A stretch of DNA of 21,820 nt from CAZFBR01 sp035353495 [NCBI: uncultured bacterium] (GCA_964517215.1 CAZFBR010000028.1:1-21820), one strand, 5' to 3'. Numbered from the stretch's first letter, positions 1 through 8,293 are shown. Numbers and translations are program-made. Notes: a model not told the origin generated them from the letters alone.

Positions 1-205
1 AAATATTCCCTGGTTCTTTCAATAGGATTATCCATCCAAAACTGACTAACATTGACCATCTTGCGCACTGAAACCCCTCTAGGGCAAGTGAATGTCTGTT
101 TGCTGGGCGTAATTTGAAATCAGTTACCCCCTGCATACTTCATTTATCAGAACACTCGATTTAACTGGTCACGTCAGACATCATCGTGCTCCTACGCCCC
201 TGTTG

Positions 206-2107
206 TCAAATTGATGGGTTATTATTAGCAGCCTCTGTCAGAATGTTTTTTACAATATTGCTTCCGTAAAACTTCTTTAATATATTGCTCAACATTACGC
301 CTATCTCTTTAGGGAGTTTGCTAAATGGGATATGTTTCGCATATTCCATTCTGATATGTGGACCTTTAAGCGGTTGACCAATTTTATCTCCAGTATTCAC
401 CTTCGAACCTAGCCGTCTGGCAGCTTCTGTCAAAGAAGCCACCTCAGATGAGCCATTTTGTCTAAATATTCTATTCAATATTGGAAGTATAATCGCCGAG
501 TCACCTCCATTTACCATTGCCCATTCAATATCGCATGAGAAAAGCCCCATTCGCAACGAAGACAGAGTCCGATTTAACCTTGTAGCAGCTTCGAACCGCT
601 CCGTAGTTGCATCCCATTTAAGATTTCCCAGCGAAACCAACGCTTGATGCTGACTTGAATTTGCACCGATCATATAGATACTTGAAAGACATTCCCATGC
701 TGCACGATTACCATTTGTTCCACTTGCTGCATCACCATCAAGAACAGAATACCAACGTATCGGTCTATCTCCTGTGACACCATAGCATCTTAGCAGCCGC
801 AACCAAGGACCAAAACGTGTAACCCCGCCAGTATCTTGAACATGCAGATTGAATAGCCGTTTCCCGGACGGCAGTTTCCTTAGGCGTTTAAGTAGCGTTT
901 CGAAGAGCGCTTTATCTCCCGCACCTTCTACAAGGATAACGGAAGAGGCAAAGAATGTTTCTGCATTCATTGCACTCATTAATGCCGTGTTAATATCATG
1001 TCTCTGTGCATCAACAACTCTTGGTTCATAATATTTCCGATCGCGAACAATGATGGTTTCCTCATATTTTGTTTCCTCCAAGAACACTGAAGAATGTGTC
1101 GATATAATAACCTTGTTGTTTTCTCCTTGGGAAAATGTCTTTATTACTTCGGATAACGCACGTTGAGCACTTGGGTGTAGAAAAGATTCTGGTTCCTCAA
1201 TAGCCAATATTCTTTGTTGCGATGTTGAATTATTAGCCAGACAATGTATCGTTACCGCGATTCCAATAGCATTTTGTAGGCCATGGCCTACCGCTTGAAA
1301 AGGAACCATGCCAGAATCATGTGCGCCTGTCGTAAGTTTCAGTTGTGCAGACGAAGATAACCATCTTACAACATCTTCCACGGACGGGTGGAATACGATT
1401 TTCCCAGTCTGCACGAGTCCGTCAGGTATATGTTCTACTAAGGCGGACCATATTGTAGAACTTTGCTTTTCAGAATATTCTTGCAATTCCAAACGCGCTC
1501 GTCGTGCTTGTCGATAAGGAAGCCGAGCACCGCCTGAGGTAGTATGCTGCATACCCATTCTAAGTTTATTACGGATACTCTTAAGAAGAAGCCCTTGGAG
1601 CCAATTCGAATTTGCGTCACGTGCCGCAGGGACCAGCATGAAGACGATTGATTTCCTAAGCCGTTTAATTAATTCAAAAGCACGTTTATCGTATATTTCT
1701 CCACGCTTGGGTTGTCCAACATTAAGTTGGAAACGCCGTTCTGCCTTTTTTATCGAAAGGCGTAATGGCAAGCATCCATTAGCGTCTTTGTATTGTTGTG
1801 TCCATCCACGATATGATCTTAGCCGCAAGAAGAGTGTTATCCGCCGAGCATTGTGGCAAGTTGCATTCGCCGGAACAAACAACTCCTCTTCTTCAATGCT
1901 ATATTTTCTGTGGCCACAAAGAACTTCGTCATCTGCCTTGTTGATAAGATAATCAAGAAAAATAAATGGAGACGACTTTCCCTGATTATTGTTGCCGACA
2001 ATTGCATAATAACTATTACATAAATGAAGTGACGCAGCATGGTATCCGCGAACATTTAGAAATTCGATTCGATGAATCGATATTGACGGTTTTTTGATAT
2101 GTGTCAT
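206..2107 (-). CDS. OLD-family ATP-dependent endonuclease (ABC-type ATPase + TOPRIM)
   Basis: Predicted 633-aa overcoming-lysogenization-defect (OLD) family nuclease. The N-terminal half is an SMC/ABC-like ATPase: Walker A GNNNQGKSS at residues 38-46, Walker B ILAIEEPESFLHP in the middle, and an H-loop ISTHSS shortly after. The C-terminal half is a TOPRIM nuclease domain with the glutamate motif VILVEGAGD, the DxD motif VLDGDA, and a later acidic CDIEWA motif. OLD proteins are DNA nucleases, and several work in phage defence (P2 Old; GajA of Gabija). No UvrD-type helicase lies beside it, so it is not a complete Gabija pair in this window. The ATG at 2107 is preferred over a TTG two codons upstream. 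No good ribosome-binding site precedes it, but a short upstream frame ends with a TGA overlapping this ATG. Base composition is AT-richer than the core, suggesting transfer. Family assignment is firm; a defence role is inference. Confidence 0.9.
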   Translation of the reverse strand: MTHIKKPSISIHRIEFLNVRGYHAASLHLCNSYYAIVGNNNQGKSSPFIFLDYLINKADDEVLCGHRKYSIEEEELFVPANATCHNARRITLFLRLRSYRGWTQQYKDANGCLPLRLSIKKAERRFQLNVGQPKRGEIYDKRAFELIKRLRKSIVFMLVPAARDANSNWLQGLLLKSIRNKLRMGMQHTTSGGARLPYRQARRARLELQEYSEKQSSTIWSALVEHIPDGLVQTGKIVFHPSVEDVVRWLSSSAQLKLTTGAHDSGMVPFQAVGHGLQNAIGIAVTIHCLANNSTSQQRILAIEEPESFLHPSAQRALSEVIKTFSQGENNKVIISTHSSVFLEETKYEETIIVRDRKYYEPRVVDAQRHDINTALMSAMNAETFFASSVILVEGAGDKALFETLLKRLRKLPSGKRLFNLHVQDTGGVTRFGPWLRLLRCYGVTGDRPIRWYSVLDGDAASGTNGNRAAWECLSSIYMIGANSSQHQALVSLGNLKWDATTERFEAATRLNRTLSSLRMGLFSCDIEWAMVNGGDSAIILPILNRIFRQNGSSEVASLTEAARRLGSKVNTGDKIGQPLKGPHIRMEYAKHIPFSKLPKEIGVMLSNILKKFYGSNIVKNILTEAANNNPSI

Positions 2108-2488
2108 TGCCAACGCTCAATTGCATTTGCTTGCTGCGTAAGCTGTCGTGGGAATACTCTGGTGCCAACACGGCGAGAAGACCGTATCTGTTTCATGCTA
2201 CCTTTACACATTTGATGTGATTCCCACATAACTCGATTGCCCCCTTGTATGTCTAATTTTTTAATACGCAGCATTCTGCCATGCCACCCACCATCATAAT
2301 TAGCGCGCCATACAAAACACAACCTACAATATTCATTCTGCCTCCGACAATTTCGAAACCTACCTACCGATAGCCATCTTTTTCGCTGCGCCTATCATGA
2401 GTATATTCCGCCTAATTGGCCATACAAACTGTAATTCAACAACTGTATAAAGGTCAAGCCTATACATAATCGGGTTTTCCTTTACTTG
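2108..2488. other. Intergenic stretch between OLD nuclease and unknown gene
   Basis: About 380 bases without a confident gene. On the minus strand a frame open from about 2385 to 2104 has no early ATG (first internal ATG is the Met-Leu-Arg-Ile codon run near 2276) and ends with TGA overlapping the ATG of the OLD gene in the ATGA style. It contains a CxxC-like cysteine pair but matches nothing I recognise. A weak minus-strand promoter candidate has -10 TATACT (2400-2405 as AGTATA on the plus strand) and TTTGTA 17 bases upstream. I see no hairpin terminator here. Confidence 0.4.
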
Positions 2489-3163
2489 TTAATCTAATTT
2501 CGGTTTATCTATAAATTTCAAGAATGAATCCCCAAGCACAGTTGTGCGTTTTTGGCCCAATACAGATCGTGACATAGTTGTGTGTAAGCCATCCGTGCTA
2601 ACCAAGCCGTGTATGTAAAGATCTTTCCAAAGCTGATCGTATAGTTCTCGTTTGCCATTGAGTTCTGGCAGATTATGCTCTAACACACTACTTAGACCGT
2701 CCATGCAAATATTTGGTGGAACCACCGGTTCCTGAAATACCTTGAGAATGCGAAGGTGGTGTCCATTGAAGGAATCTATCAGATTAAGAAAAACATTTTG
2801 AAGTGTTTCGTCGGGCGCTTGCCCTTTCGCAATATTCTTTATTGCACTCCTTAATGCATCCAACTTTGTCGCCTGATGAGTTCGCAATGCAATTTGTGTA
2901 GCATGCATAACAGTAGATACAAATTCATCGTTCTTTTGTAAGTCCTCGATCATTATGCCATCGTCTTTTAGCTCGCGAAGCAATTCACCAACACGCACCA
3001 TCCATTCAAATCTCCGCCTTTCAAGAGGTGGTTGAAATACAAATTGAAATAGTTCAGCAGCTGGGCCACCCGCGAAAGGGATAACCGATAAACCGGCCTT
3101 CAGTATCGAATTTACAATATCACCCGTGGATCGCTCTGGAGCACTTAATTCATCATCCACCAT
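2489..3163 (-). CDS. Hypothetical protein, 224 aa, hydrophobic N-terminal segment
   Basis: I do not recognise this family. The ATG at 3163 is well supported: GGGAGG lies seven bases upstream. Residues about 18-43 form a Gly/Ala/Phe-rich hydrophobic stretch (AGLSVIPFAGGPAAELFQFV), followed by a basic PPLERRRFEW motif. The remainder is mainly helical and charged, with no recognisable catalytic motif. The hydrophobic stretch could insert in a membrane or pack as an amphipathic hairpin. The gene is AT-rich like the downstream OLD gene, on the same strand, and 381 bases ahead of it, so the two may have arrived together. A role as a partner or membrane-acting effector of a defence system is speculation from context only. 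Confidence 0.7.
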   Translation of the reverse strand: MVDDELSAPERSTGDIVNSILKAGLSVIPFAGGPAAELFQFVFQPPLERRRFEWMVRVGELLRELKDDGIMIEDLQKNDEFVSTVMHATQIALRTHQATKLDALRSAIKNIAKGQAPDETLQNVFLNLIDSFNGHHLRILKVFQEPVVPPNICMDGLSSVLEHNLPELNGKRELYDQLWKDLYIHGLVSTDGLHTTMSRSVLGQKRTTVLGDSFLKFIDKPKLD

Positions 3164-3284
3164 GATTTGCCTCCCAACTCTATTTCAATTCAAATTGTCA
3201 ATCAATATGCTCACTCAACTGTCTCTGTTATTGGATACTCGGTCATCTATATCAAATCATTTATTCCGCTGGCAATCGTATATT

Positions 3285-3773
3285 TCACCCTTTGCAATTT
3301 CGCCCAGCCTTGTTTTTAGGCGCTGGCACTGACAGCTTCGCAGCGGTCTCCGCCACGAGCAGTTTCGCCTCGCGGCGCCCCATGCCCCGCAGGGATAGCA
3401 CCTTAGTCTTCAGCTCCGGCCTGGGCGCGCTTTTGCCCTTCTCCCAATTGCCGATGGTGATCGAGCTCACTCCCACCAACCCAGCGAACGCTCCCTGCGA
3501 GATGCCAAGCTTCTTGCGCAACGAACGGATCAGCTTCGGCGACAGCCGGCCTTTGACCTCACCGGTCGCGACCTGCGCGGTCTGCTCGGTCAGCCGGGCG
3601 CGGGCCTGCTGCTGTTGCAGGCGGGTGGCCAGCACCGTCAGCTGCCGACGGCGCTCAACGTCATGCTTTTTCAGCTTCTTGATTTCTTCCCGCAGCGGCT
3701 CGGTCAGCTTGCGCGCCTCGCGCTTGGCCAAGCGGGTGATTTCGGCTTTGATTACGGCGTCGATTGAGCTCAC
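3285..3773 (-). CDS. XRE-family helix-turn-helix regulator with N-terminal coiled coil
   Basis: Predicted 162-aa DNA-binding protein. Residues about 1-70 are a long Lys/Arg/Glu/Gln-rich helix typical of a coiled coil. Residues about 77-115 are an XRE/Cro-type HTH: IRSLRKKLGISQGAFAGLVG followed by VSSITIGNWEKGKSAPRP, with the usual W-E-x-G-x-x-x-P signature. The start is a GTG at 3773 with a GGGGG ribosome-binding site six bases upstream. Its promoter and several repeated operator-like sites lie just upstream (3787-3897), so autoregulation and control of the divergent gene at 3987 are likely. GC content is higher than in the two genes downstream (2489-3163, 206-2107), so it may be older here than those. 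Domain assignment is firm; the targets are inferred. Confidence 0.85.
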   Translation of the reverse strand: MSSIDAVIKAEITRLAKREARKLTEPLREEIKKLKKHDVERRRQLTVLATRLQQQQARARLTEQTAQVATGEVKGRLSPKLIRSLRKKLGISQGAFAGLVGVSSITIGNWEKGKSAPRPELKTKVLSLRGMGRREAKLLVAETAAKLSVPAPKNKAGRNCKG

Positions 3774-3786
3774 AATTAGCCCCCAG

Positions 3787-3857
3787 TATCAGATTGATTT
3801 TCACTTGCCATCGTCATCCTAACACCTCGCCAGGTTAGCGTCAATATCAGTCTGATT
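3787..3857. promoter_or_regulatory. Paired operator-like sites TATCAGnnTGATT
   Basis: Two near-palindromic copies of TATCAGnnTGATT occur at 3787-3799 and 3845-3857. They flank the minus-strand promoter of the XRE gene: one lies just upstream of the -35 and the other just downstream of the predicted start of transcription. This arrangement fits repression by the XRE protein encoded at 3285-3773. Which protein binds is inference. Confidence 0.55.
3816..3844 (-). promoter_or_regulatory. Candidate promoter of the XRE gene
   Basis: On the minus strand, -35 TTGACG (3844-3839) and -10 TAGGAT (3821-3816) are separated by 17 bases, with a TG one base before the -10 (extended -10). Transcription would start near 3809, giving a leader of about 35 bases to the GTG at 3773. 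The spacer contains the imperfect palindrome TAACACCTCGCCAGGTTA, another possible operator. Confidence 0.5.
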
Positions 3858-3858
3858 A

Positions 3859-3897
3859 TGATAATGGAATTGCACATTACTTTGATAATGAGATTGC
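3859..3897 (+). repeat. Direct repeat TGATAATGrrATTGC, two copies
   Basis: The 15-base unit TGATAATG-GA/AG-ATTGC occurs at 3859-3873 and 3883-3897, with starts 24 bases apart, about two helical turns. It lies between the XRE promoter and the divergent gene at 3987. The spacing suggests a cooperative binding site for a regulator acting on that gene. Confidence 0.5.
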
Positions 3898-3986
3898 CTA
3901 TTTCCCCATCCACAGCCGGGAACCCCGGCAACAGAATTCCAGAACTTCGGTATTAACGAACATACAGACGGGTCGGAGGTGACGAA

Positions 3987-4499
3987 ATGGAATTCCAGAC
4001 TGTTAAACAAGCCGACCTTGACGTGGAGTTCCTCGCGCTCACGCCAACCGAGATCAACTCGTTCGAGGTCGGTGGCCAGCAGTCGCTGCTCGTCCTGTTG
4101 CCGAAGGACGTGATCGGAGACGACAATTACGCCTACCTGCAAGCGGAACTGGTGAAGGTAGCCGAGACCGGCGCCTATCTCATCGCGTGCCGGTTATCGG
4201 TAATTGAGATCGCACGGGCTGACGAATACCGGGACTGGTGCATTCCGATAGGCGAGCCAGGCGCGGTGCGGTTCGGGGGAGGGTGGAGTGACAGCCGGGT
4301 GGGCTTCAAGTTCACCGTCCCGGTGGTCAGAAAGCACCGGGACAAATACGGCCAGCTGACGAAGGGAAACGACCTGTGCGTCTGTAACATGACCGAAGAT
4401 GGCGGGTGCGACGTGCGGCGCGTGGTGGCGCCCCAGGGCAGCGTCTACACGCTGTTTGCGTCCATCGCTGAGCTGATCGACAGAGAACAGATCGCGTAG
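3987..4499 (+). CDS. Hypothetical protein, 170 aa
   Basis: I do not recognise this family. The ATG is well chosen, with GGAGGTGA a few bases upstream. The protein is soluble and acidic to neutral, with no signal peptide or membrane segment. Notable pieces are a Cys-containing DWCIPIGEPG, a glycine-rich FGGGWSDSRVGF, and a KGNDLCVCNMTEDGGCDV segment with three cysteines that might bind metal. It is transcribed divergently from the XRE regulator across a region of paired repeats, so it is probably a target of that regulator. No toxin fold or catalytic motif is evident. The downstream 400 bases carry no gene on this strand. Confidence 0.7.
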   Translation: MEFQTVKQADLDVEFLALTPTEINSFEVGGQQSLLVLLPKDVIGDDNYAYLQAELVKVAETGAYLIACRLSVIEIARADEYRDWCIPIGEPGAVRFGGGWSDSRVGFKFTVPVVRKHRDKYGQLTKGNDLCVCNMTEDGGCDVRRVVAPQGSVYTLFASIAELIDREQIA

Positions 4500-4854
4500 G
4501 ATCCTCGGCAGGAGATCAGCGAGTGCCCGGCAGTTATCGCCGGCAACCGACAGGCTGTTGCCACAAATATCGCACTCAACGCTACATTTCGAACAGGCGA
4601 TACACTCAGTAACAGCCTACTTGATCCGATAGAACAACGGCAACGCTGTATAGCAATATGCTAGCAATCAGCCATCACGTGCGTGAATGTGTGCCGTTAT
4701 CTATCCGGAACAACTAACCGGCAGCAATTCCCTTTTTAGCTGAGTTCCTTCTAGTGCAATCCACGTTTATCGTGGTAGTATCGTATCCGTCGGTGTTGCT
4801 GGTGTCGAGAAGACGTAAGATTCGGATAGCCACATTTTCCTGAACCTCACTGAG

Positions 4855-4882
4855 TTGCGGAATACTGGCAGTTTGTGATAAT
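4855..4882 (+). promoter_or_regulatory. Candidate promoter for a short leader or small RNA
   Basis: -35 TTGCGG (4855-4860) and -10 GATAAT (4877-4882) are 16 bases apart, with TG one base before the -10. The start of transcription would fall near 4889, directly in front of two hairpins. Confidence 0.4.
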
Positions 4883-4885
4883 ATC

Positions 4886-4942
4886 CGGTTACGGCTACCA
4901 GTTGCCGAACCGCCCGAATGGTTTATGCCGTTCGGGCTTTTT
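4886..4942 (+). terminator. Tandem hairpins ending in a rho-independent terminator
   Basis: Hairpin 1 has arms CGGTT-A-CGGC (4886-4895) and GCCGAACCG (4904-4912) with one bulged A and an 8-base loop. Hairpin 2 has 7-bp arms GCCCGAA (4912-4918) and TTCGGGC (4931-4937), followed at once by TTTTT. The second is a typical intrinsic terminator reading rightward. It could end transcripts from 3987, bound a small RNA from the promoter at 4855, or act as an attenuator ahead of 5058. Confidence 0.75.
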
Positions 4943-5057
4943 GTCACCCGCGGCAGAACACCGCCGCGCGGCACGTGATTATTGCCACCGGCGACGGGGT
5001 ACGGCAGCGGCACGCGCACCGCGCCGCATGTGCCGATAATTCCGGAGGTTGGTTGCT

Positions 5058-5531
5058 ATGCTCAGCGCGGATGAACAACTGACCCTGGCCCTGATCCGGG
5101 CGCTCAAAGAAAACGAGATTGCCGCCAGCCGGTTCTATGCCGCGTGTGCCGCCGCCTATCACGCCCATCAGCTGCATTGGCAATTCCTGCAGATGCAGGA
5201 AGAGGAGCACACCCTCGTCCTTGAGAAGATCGAAAAGGATTTTACCGAGCGTCCGCACCGCTGGCTCCGCGGCAAAATCCTGCCGGATACTGTCCATTTC
5301 CTCATCAGTGAACTGAAGAAAAACACGGCACTGGTTGCCACCCGGGACATGAACGAGGCGCACGCGATCAATTTCAGCATCGATTTCGAAAGTTCACTGG
5401 TTGAAAAGGAACTGCTGGCGTCGCTCAGCACCAGCGACCCCGATTTCGAGCACCTGCTGGTCAAACTGCGCAGCGAAACTGCCGATCACCGGCATCGCCT
5501 GCTGGTCCTCCAGCGCGATGTGCGGGCCTGA
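5058..5531 (+). CDS. Ferritin-like / rubrerythrin-like four-helix protein
   Basis: Predicted 157-aa all-helical protein. It has the paired carboxylate pattern of ferritin-like di-iron proteins: E20 with Y27 in helix 1, EEEH at 48-51 in helix 2, E111 in helix 3, and E140 with H144 in helix 4. There is no C-terminal rubredoxin domain with Cys pairs. Such proteins usually handle iron or peroxide in the cytoplasm. The ATG at 5058 is chosen because GGAGG lies ten bases upstream; a TTG at 5049 would be too close to it. The gene is alone on this strand, convergent with the 899-aa fusion gene, and preceded by a promoter/terminator unit that may control it. The exact substrate is unknown, and helix 3-4 ligands are less canonical, so metal binding needs proof. 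Confidence 0.7.
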   Translation: MLSADEQLTLALIRALKENEIAASRFYAACAAAYHAHQLHWQFLQMQEEEHTLVLEKIEKDFTERPHRWLRGKILPDTVHFLISELKKNTALVATRDMNEAHAINFSIDFESSLVEKELLASLSTSDPDFEHLLVKLRSETADHRHRLLVLQRDVRA

Positions 5532-5593
5532 CCAATCAGACGCCGGCGCCCGTCACGATTTCCCGCACCGCATAACGGCGCCCGGGCCAACCC

Positions 5594-8293
5594 CTAACCG
5601 CGGTTCCGGCGCGCAAGGATCCCCGCTGCCGCAGCGATGATCCGGTCGTCAGGCACGCCGGCGGCACGCAGCTGCGCGCGCATCGCCGCAGCGTGGGTAT
5701 GCGACGCAATCAGCACCATATCGTCCGGGCCGACCGCGGCGGGATTGGGCGCCGTTACCGGCAGCCCGCACAGCATCGTGCCGTGGCGGGCGGCGTTATT
5801 GTCAAAAAAGCCGCGCGGCACCAGCCGGACGCCGGCCAGTTGCCCGATAAAATCACGAACAGCACCGTCGGCCGTGGTGCTCGCCGCCGTCAGGATGCAG
5901 CCCAGTTCATTCCCCGCTGCGCCCGTCCCGAAGACATAGATTCCCAGCGCGCCGTGCGCCGTACCGGCAAGCGCGCGCCGGGCCAGCGCCGCGAACAGCT
6001 GCGGGTCAGCCATCGCCGGTCCCGTCGCGGGCAGCGACATGCCGGCGACACTCCCGGCCGCAACCGCCGCCTGCAGCCGCGCCAGATTGAGCAGCAGCCC
6101 CTCCTGCCCCCTCTCCGGGTCGCTCACTGCAGTCCCCATTCGCTCGCAACTCCCCAGCAGCATGGCGTAACGCAGGCAGCAATTGTACAGGCGCCGCAGC
6201 TCGGCCTCCGGCAGCGGCGGCGTCCGCTGCTCCGCCTCGTCGACAATCGTGCCCATCGCCGCCAGAACGGCCGCCGAATAGATCAACCCGCGTTCGGCCG
6301 CGCGCGGCCGGCATGACTCGGCCAGCACCGGATCCGGCAGGTCATGGCTGTGCCAGCCCACCCGGCGCTGGCGCTCGGCAAACTGCCGGAACGTCACGGC
6401 ATGGTCGTGCTCAACCCGGATATCCCGGCGATAGTGCAGCTGCAGCCCCGCCTGCGCCAGCCGATACCCCAGTTCGACATCCTCCCACAGCGCGTGGCCG
6501 AAACGGTCGGCAGCGAACAGGCCATGGGCCAGCACGAACGCCCGCTTGAACGACAGGTTGCTCGTCCAGAAGAACCGCGGCCCGATATCGTCCGGGGCCT
6601 GCTGCTCCACCAGATGCCAGCAGAACTGCTGGCCGCCGTCGGAAGACGTCAGCAGCTGCGCCAGCACGCTCTGCCGGTGCGGCTCAGCCCATGCAATGAA
6701 CCCGAGGCAGGCCTGCGCCACCTGCGGCTGCGCGGCGTGGAACGCCAGATGCCGCGCGACAAAATCGGGCGGCACCATGATATCGTCGCCGATCAGGATG
6801 ATCACCGCCCCCGCCGCCGTCCGGATGCCGGCATTGCGCGCCGCCGCCGGCCCGGCATTGGCCTGCGTCAGGAAGCGGAACCGGAGCGGCGTTGCCGCGG
6901 CAAACTCGCGCAGGAACGCCGGCGTCCCGTCAGTCGAACCGTCGTCAACGACAATCACCTCGAACGGTTCCCCTGTTTCCTGCCGCGCGAGCGCGGCCAG
7001 GCATCTTTCCAGCGTCGCGCGCCGGTTGCAGCTCGGGATTATCACCGACGCCGCGCACCGTTCGCCGGCCGGCGGCGCGGTCAGCTGCGCGATCAGCTGC
7101 GCCATCCCCGCATGCACCGGGCGGGCGGCCGGCACGGGACAATCGAGCATGGCCAGCAGCAGCGGGTACAGGTCGGTCATCCCGACCGGGTCGGCGACCG
7201 CCGCGGTCGTCCCGCAGCCGGCGATGATCAGCTTCGCCCAGTTCCCCGGCACCTCCGGCAGATAGCCGTGCAGGCCCCGGCAGGGCCGGTCGTGCTGGAA
7301 ATAGTCGGGGAAGATCCCCACCCCGTCGTGCACGACAAAGACCAGTTCGCCAAAGCGCCGGTCGGGCATCCGGTAGCGCAGTCGTTCGCGATCGGCATCC
7401 GTCAGGATGCTGCCGTCGGGAAGCGACTGCAGCAGGGCGGTGATTTTCCGCCGCGCGTCGTCCGTGAAGAACCAGAAGCGCGCCTGGGTCGAATCGAGGA
7501 AACAGAGGTAGTCCCGCTCGATCGTCAAGCCGGTCTCCCGGAGCCGGGCGGCAAGATCGAGCCGGAGCGTGATCGCGACCTGGCCGTGGTCCCCGAAGAC
7601 AATGCTGCGCACGCCGGCAAAGGTCCGGTTGAGCCGGGCATAGATCCCGCGGAGCGCCGCGTCGATTTCCGCCAGCACCTGCTTCTGCCGCGGCGAATGC
7701 GGACCGTCCTCATGCCCGACCCAGTCGAGCTCGGAAAAATGGAGATAGATGAAATCCTCATCCCCCGTGAGCGCGGCGGCGAACTGCCGGGCCACCCCGT
7801 CCGTCGTATTGGGCCCGTCCGGGTAGCCGATCCACAGCCACTTCTTCCCGGCGCGGCGCAGCTGATCGAACAGCGTTTCATGCCCCGGCACAGCGCCCGG
7901 ATCGGCGGTATGCATTTTTTCCGCAAACGAGAAATACTTCAGCAGCGGCAGCGGAATCCCGGCACAGTTGCCGATATGTTTGACCAGCGACCAGCCGCGC
8001 CGCGCCGCCTCGGCCCGCACGGCGGCGGAAATGCGCGCCCGGTCGCCGTCGCTGACGTCGATATCCCGGAACGGCGAGTCGTCGGGATCATAGCAGAACA
8101 TGTTCGCGACCCCGCATTCCTCCGGATGCAGCCCGGCGAAAAAGGCGGGGCGCAGCTCGAAGGCAAACGTTTCCCTGACCGTCGCGTCGATATTCCGCTG
8201 CGCCAGGGCATGGAGGAACGGGGCATCGGCCGGATTGAGATAGTCATGGCGCATCCCGTCGATGAGGACCAGGAGCACCGTACGCTTGCTCAT
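5594..8293 (-). CDS. Three-domain fusion: alkaline-phosphatase-like + GT2 glycosyltransferase + Rossmann-like domain
   Basis: Predicted 899-aa cytoplasmic protein. Residues 1-390 form an alkaline-phosphatase/phosphodiesterase superfamily domain with metal-type residues D12 (LIDGMRHD), D190 and H194 (SELDWVGHEDG), D235-H236 (FGDHGQ) and H342 (LHGY). I see no Ser/Thr at the usual nucleophile position before AGLHPEE (around residues 43-52). Residues 415-640 are a family 2 glycosyltransferase: SVIIPSCNR, VIVVDDGSTDGT (446-457), IGDDIM (501-506) and LWEDVELGYRL (602-612). Residues about 783-890 resemble the sugar-nucleotide Rossmann-type domain often attached to glycan enzymes: VFGTGAAGNE, GFFDNNAARHG, LIASHTH. 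The last gene of the minus-strand train, it follows a nucleotidyltransferase by 43 bases. It probably acts on a surface glycan or its lipid or phosphodiester precursor. Domain calls are solid; the substrate and phosphatase activity are inference. Confidence 0.85.
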   Translation of the reverse strand: MSKRTVLLVLIDGMRHDYLNPADAPFLHALAQRNIDATVRETFAFELRPAFFAGLHPEECGVANMFCYDPDDSPFRDIDVSDGDRARISAAVRAEAARRGWSLVKHIGNCAGIPLPLLKYFSFAEKMHTADPGAVPGHETLFDQLRRAGKKWLWIGYPDGPNTTDGVARQFAAALTGDEDFIYLHFSELDWVGHEDGPHSPRQKQVLAEIDAALRGIYARLNRTFAGVRSIVFGDHGQVAITLRLDLAARLRETGLTIERDYLCFLDSTQARFWFFTDDARRKITALLQSLPDGSILTDADRERLRYRMPDRRFGELVFVVHDGVGIFPDYFQHDRPCRGLHGYLPEVPGNWAKLIIAGCGTTAAVADPVGMTDLYPLLLAMLDCPVPAARPVHAGMAQLIAQLTAPPAGERCAASVIIPSCNRRATLERCLAALARQETGEPFEVIVVDDGSTDGTPAFLREFAAATPLRFRFLTQANAGPAAARNAGIRTAAGAVIILIGDDIMVPPDFVARHLAFHAAQPQVAQACLGFIAWAEPHRQSVLAQLLTSSDGGQQFCWHLVEQQAPDDIGPRFFWTSNLSFKRAFVLAHGLFAADRFGHALWEDVELGYRLAQAGLQLHYRRDIRVEHDHAVTFRQFAERQRRVGWHSHDLPDPVLAESCRPRAAERGLIYSAAVLAAMGTIVDEAEQRTPPLPEAELRRLYNCCLRYAMLLGSCERMGTAVSDPERGQEGLLLNLARLQAAVAAGSVAGMSLPATGPAMADPQLFAALARRALAGTAHGALGIYVFGTGAAGNELGCILTAASTTADGAVRDFIGQLAGVRLVPRGFFDNNAARHGTMLCGLPVTAPNPAAVGPDDMVLIASHTHAAAMRAQLRAAGVPDDRIIAAAAGILARRNRG

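Larger units (their letters stand above)
4500..5057. other. Long intergenic stretch upstream of the ferritin-like gene
   Basis: About 560 bases without a credible protein gene on either strand. It holds a candidate sigma-70 promoter (4855-4882), two adjacent hairpins of which the second is a terminator (4886-4942), and the ribosome-binding site GGAGG at 5043-5047 for the next gene. The part from 4500 to 4850 shows nothing I can identify. A minus-strand open frame at 4714-5019 looks like noise. Confidence 0.5.

Noticed and set aside
206-2107. Gabija defence system
   Set aside because: The OLD protein resembles GajA, but no UvrD-like helicase GajB is adjacent.
3285-4499. Toxin-antitoxin pair
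   Set aside because: The XRE gene and the 170-aa gene are divergent rather than in one operon, and the latter shows no known toxin motif.
4714-5019. 101-codon minus-strand open frame
   Set aside because: It crosses the terminator hairpins and has no ribosome-binding site or recognisable composition.
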